DNA from: Podochytrium sp. JEL0797
Lineage: Eukaryota > Chytridiomycota > Chytridiomycetes > Chytridiales > Chytriomycetaceae
Direction: 5' to 3'
Length of the DNA stretch: 21,931 nucleotides
NCBI GenBank assembly: GCA_027596195.1
Contig: JADGJG010000379.1
Location: 1 to 21,931 of the forward strand
A program made the translations under genes and the position numbers. Shown here one piece after another: positions 20,345 through 21,931 of the stretch. The notes below the pieces were generated by a model. The model saw only the letters and a list, made by a program, of their open reading frames with translations. It did not search any database and was not told where the DNA came from. Position 1 is the stretch's first letter. Each line of letters begins with the position of its first letter.

Positions 20345-20530
20345 TTTTTTGAGGAACAGTCGTCGAGAACGCGAGCCTCCAGTTTCGGTGATGGTGGCTG
20401 ATGAATTTGCAACTTCATTGCACTGCCACAGCAAAGCAATCGAAACCCCAAGCCCAGCCTTGTCGCCGAAATGCTGCGGGAGGTTGGATTGTGGCGGAAA
20501 TGTTGCCCTCTGGGCAACCACATGAATCGC
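20345..20530 (-). repeat. Upstream duplicated segment, right copy
   Basis: Partner of 17670-17880, in the same orientation relative to the downstream cysteine-rich gene. On the minus strand an open frame (20153-20608) covers it and keeps GVSIALLW and ITETGGSRSRRLFLK. No domain is recognisable. The CACTGCCAC motif occurs here at 20421. Confidence 0.6.
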
Positions 20531-20615
20531 GGAGTAATAGCCAAGTATTAAAAAAGAGGACCACCAAACAAAGAATGAGATAGTATGTGACGAGATTTTT
20601 GAGAACAAGTCTTTT

Positions 20616-20704
20616 CACTGCCACAATACCCACGCCAAGTCTCTGGAAAGAGTGCAAAGCCAACACTGCCACCTGGGGCAGGGCCCACTGCCACCCAAAT
20701 TTCA
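20616..20704 (+). promoter_or_regulatory. Three CACTGCCAC boxes upstream of copy 3
   Basis: CACTGCCAC starts at 20616, 20664 and 20686; the last is the 19-mer also found before copies 1 and 2, here 65-83 bases before the ATG. A further box lies at 20421. This clustering is denser than before the other copies. Confidence 0.5.
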
Positions 20705-20768
20705 TTCAAAAAGCAGCCTTCCGTTCTGCATTCCCCACTCATCCCACTCACAACCAAGAAAACCAAAC

Positions 20769-21287
20769 ATGTCCCCAACTGCGCCTGCCGCCGCTTGCGG
20801 ATTCCCTTTCCCACCTGCCAATCTCTTCGCCCCCTCCGGCAACTGCTCTGCCGATCGCATCACGTTGGATCTTATGGATCTTCTCAGCAATCGCTCCCCA
20901 CCCTGCTTGTTGAAGTGCTTCGTAAATACTCCAGACTATCGCCCTATTTATTCTTCGACGGCTTTGGCCAACACCTGCTCTAACGTGAAGGAATGGCCCC
21001 ATACCCTGGGCTGCGTTACTGGTAATTGCACCATGTGGGAAGAATCTGCCAGAGCGGTTGAGACTGTGAGCATGCTTTTCAAATCAATCATGTAAGTCGC
21101 TTCGATATTAATGTTTTGAATGAACCAGATTCCTCTCGTGTCTTTCTACTGCTACAAGCTCACGGGGCAGTACACGCAGAGTAACCTTACCGATTTGTGC
21201 CACAAGCACCACCATGTTTGGTGTCCAGAGAAGAACGGCTGCACTCACAAGCACGATTGCGAAATTCCACCATACTGGAAGTTATGA
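20769..21287 (+). CDS. Cysteine-rich CFEM-like protein, copy 3
   Basis: Intact paralogue of copy 1. Exon 1 is 20769-21065 and exon 2 is 21129-21287, giving 151 aa; the 63-nt intron uses donor GTGAGC and acceptor CCAG. All cysteines of copy 1 are kept: GNC, PPCLLKCF, ANTC, LGCVTGNC, FYCY, DLC, VWCPEKNGC and DCEIPPYW. A His-rich stretch (HKHHH) replaces KERHG, and with THKHDC gives a local His/Cys cluster that might bind metal; that is inference. There is no signal peptide or membrane helix, and the N-terminus is Ala/Pro-rich. The gene lies after the truncated LARP7 fragment and the duplicated upstream segment, so its whole neighbourhood mirrors that of copy 1. Confidence 0.84.
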
Positions 21288-21503
21288 GGCAGGAGGAGTG
21301 AATATGCCTCTCTTTGGGTGAACTGTTGCATTGGCGTGTTGAATCATGATATGAATTAAAAAAATGTGTTTTGTTTGCTAAGGATTTATATTTTTTAATT
21401 TGATTAAGAATCTCAAAGAGCGCCAATTGCTAATTGTTCTGTTTTATTGTTTTCACAACCAGAAAAAAACTGATGGAATGATTTCCAGTCCACCCGAGAC
21501 TGT
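21288..21503. other. Convergent spacer after copy 3
   Basis: It contains the 3' UTR of copy 3, with ATTAAA at 21355-21360, then AT-rich DNA leading to the 3' end of the opposite-strand relative. Nothing else is recognised. Confidence 0.4.
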
Positions 21504-21647
21504 TCACGGACACGCCGACTTGGTCGTGCAAATGCTCTTCGAAGGGCACCACACGTCGCCACCATTAATCGCGTGGCAGATGGGCGTGTAGTTGAAGGGG
21601 TAGTGCTTTCCGGTCAACTGGGCGCACTTGGTCGAAATGGATTGGAT
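21504..21647 (-). CDS. Diverged cysteine-rich relative, last exon only (copy 4)
   Basis: On the minus strand a 48-codon open block (47 residues and TGA) aligns with exon 2 of copies 1 and 3: IQSISTKC against IPLVSFYC, AQLTGKHY against YKLTGQYT, then PIC, VWCPSKSIC and a final CP. It begins in phase 0 right after a TACAG acceptor preceded by GCTAAC, a good branch site, exactly as in the paralogues. It lacks the EIPPYW end. No matching exon 1 is visible within 21648-21931, so either that exon lies beyond the window or it has been lost. The exon is much more diverged than copies 1-3 and is inverted relative to them. Confidence 0.65.
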   Translation of the reverse strand: MQSISTKCAQLTGKHYPFNYTPICHAINGGDVWCPSKSICTTKSACP

Positions 21648-21931
21648 CTGTACTCACGCGGTTAGCAAAAATCAAACCAAACACATCTATAAAATGAAAT
21701 TACAATTCCAACAGCCGCAGTCAGATCCGTTTGTTAGAAGGAGAGAGGACTGCGCGGTGGACTTGCGGAGCGAGAGCGTCGAACGAGTGACGCAAGAGTT
21801 TTTGGGAAGAAAATTCTCTATTTTTTATTGGTGATTGATTGAAGGGAACTATTTATACTGCGGATAAACCTGGGACAAGCCCACATCCACCCGGAGAAAC
21901 AGGCACGATAAGCACATGGAAGGCAGCAGCA
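21648..21931. other. Right-edge region upstream of copy 4 exon
   Basis: No coding exon is recognised here on either strand. On the minus strand a TATAAATAG element lies at about 21848-21856, pointing toward the copy 4 exon, but no ATG opens a useful frame between them. The remainder is probably intron, 5' leader, or the flank of a gene outside the window. Confidence 0.35.

Noticed and set aside
20175..20525. Plus-strand ORF over the right duplicated segment
   Set aside because: It aligns with the left copy for about 30 residues but meets a stop there, and substitutions are less silent than on the minus strand.
18106..21287. Secreted effector interpretation of the cysteine-rich proteins
   Set aside because: Neither intact copy has a hydrophobic signal peptide, and in-frame upstream sequence does not supply one, so secretion is unsupported.

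Overview
This is a gene-dense nuclear fragment from a eukaryotic microbe. Most genes are cut by short GT-AG introns (36-74 nt, with one of about 160 nt), often with a CTAAC-type branch site before the acceptor. Poly(A) signals tend to read AATAAATG, and two tRNA genes carry Pol III boxes and T-run terminators. A fungal-style sulfate permease, a eukaryotic urease and a small CFEM-like cysteine-rich family suggest an early-diverging (chytrid-like) fungus. I cannot fix the lineage from sequence alone. No CRISPR array, bacterial operon or transposon was recognised.

Layout, left to right: (1) the 3' end of a urease gene on + (1-215); (2) a gene-poor stretch with a frameshifted C2H2 zinc-finger relic on -; (3) tRNA-Val(UAC); (4) on -, a complete 13-exon CHL1/DDX11 Fe-S DNA helicase (911 aa by my splice model); (5) tRNA-Ser(AGA) on +; (6) on -, a 4-exon SulP/SLC26 sulfate permease (665 aa) that lacks the usual C-terminal STAS domain; (7) on -, a 4-exon von Willebrand A protein (1071 aa) of unknown family; (8) on -, a 7-exon polytopic membrane protein (1072 aa) with a long disordered, phospho-site-rich tail; (9) on -, a 5-exon LARP7/Pof8-type RNA-binding protein (632 aa) with La motif, RRM and xRRM; (10) from about 17.4 kb, a recently duplicated accessory region on + with three tandem copies of a small cysteine-rich gene (one a pseudogene), and a diverged relative of exon 2 on the opposite strand at the right edge.

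The splice models were built by hand. Every exon chain keeps frame and restores family motifs such as Walker A, DEAH, QxxGRxxR and xRRM. CHL1, the permease, the vWA protein, the membrane protein and LARP7 all lie on -, each with its own poly(A)-like and promoter-like sequences; this is not an operon.

The most unusual part is 17.2-21.65 kb. A segment running from the 5' end of the LARP7 gene through its upstream intergenic DNA into a cysteine-rich gene has been duplicated. It left a broken LARP7 5' fragment inside the array at about 19.9-20.1 kb. Each cysteine-rich copy is preceded by a conserved CACTGCCACCC box, and one copy is being lost through a stop codon, a destroyed splice donor and a lost cysteine.
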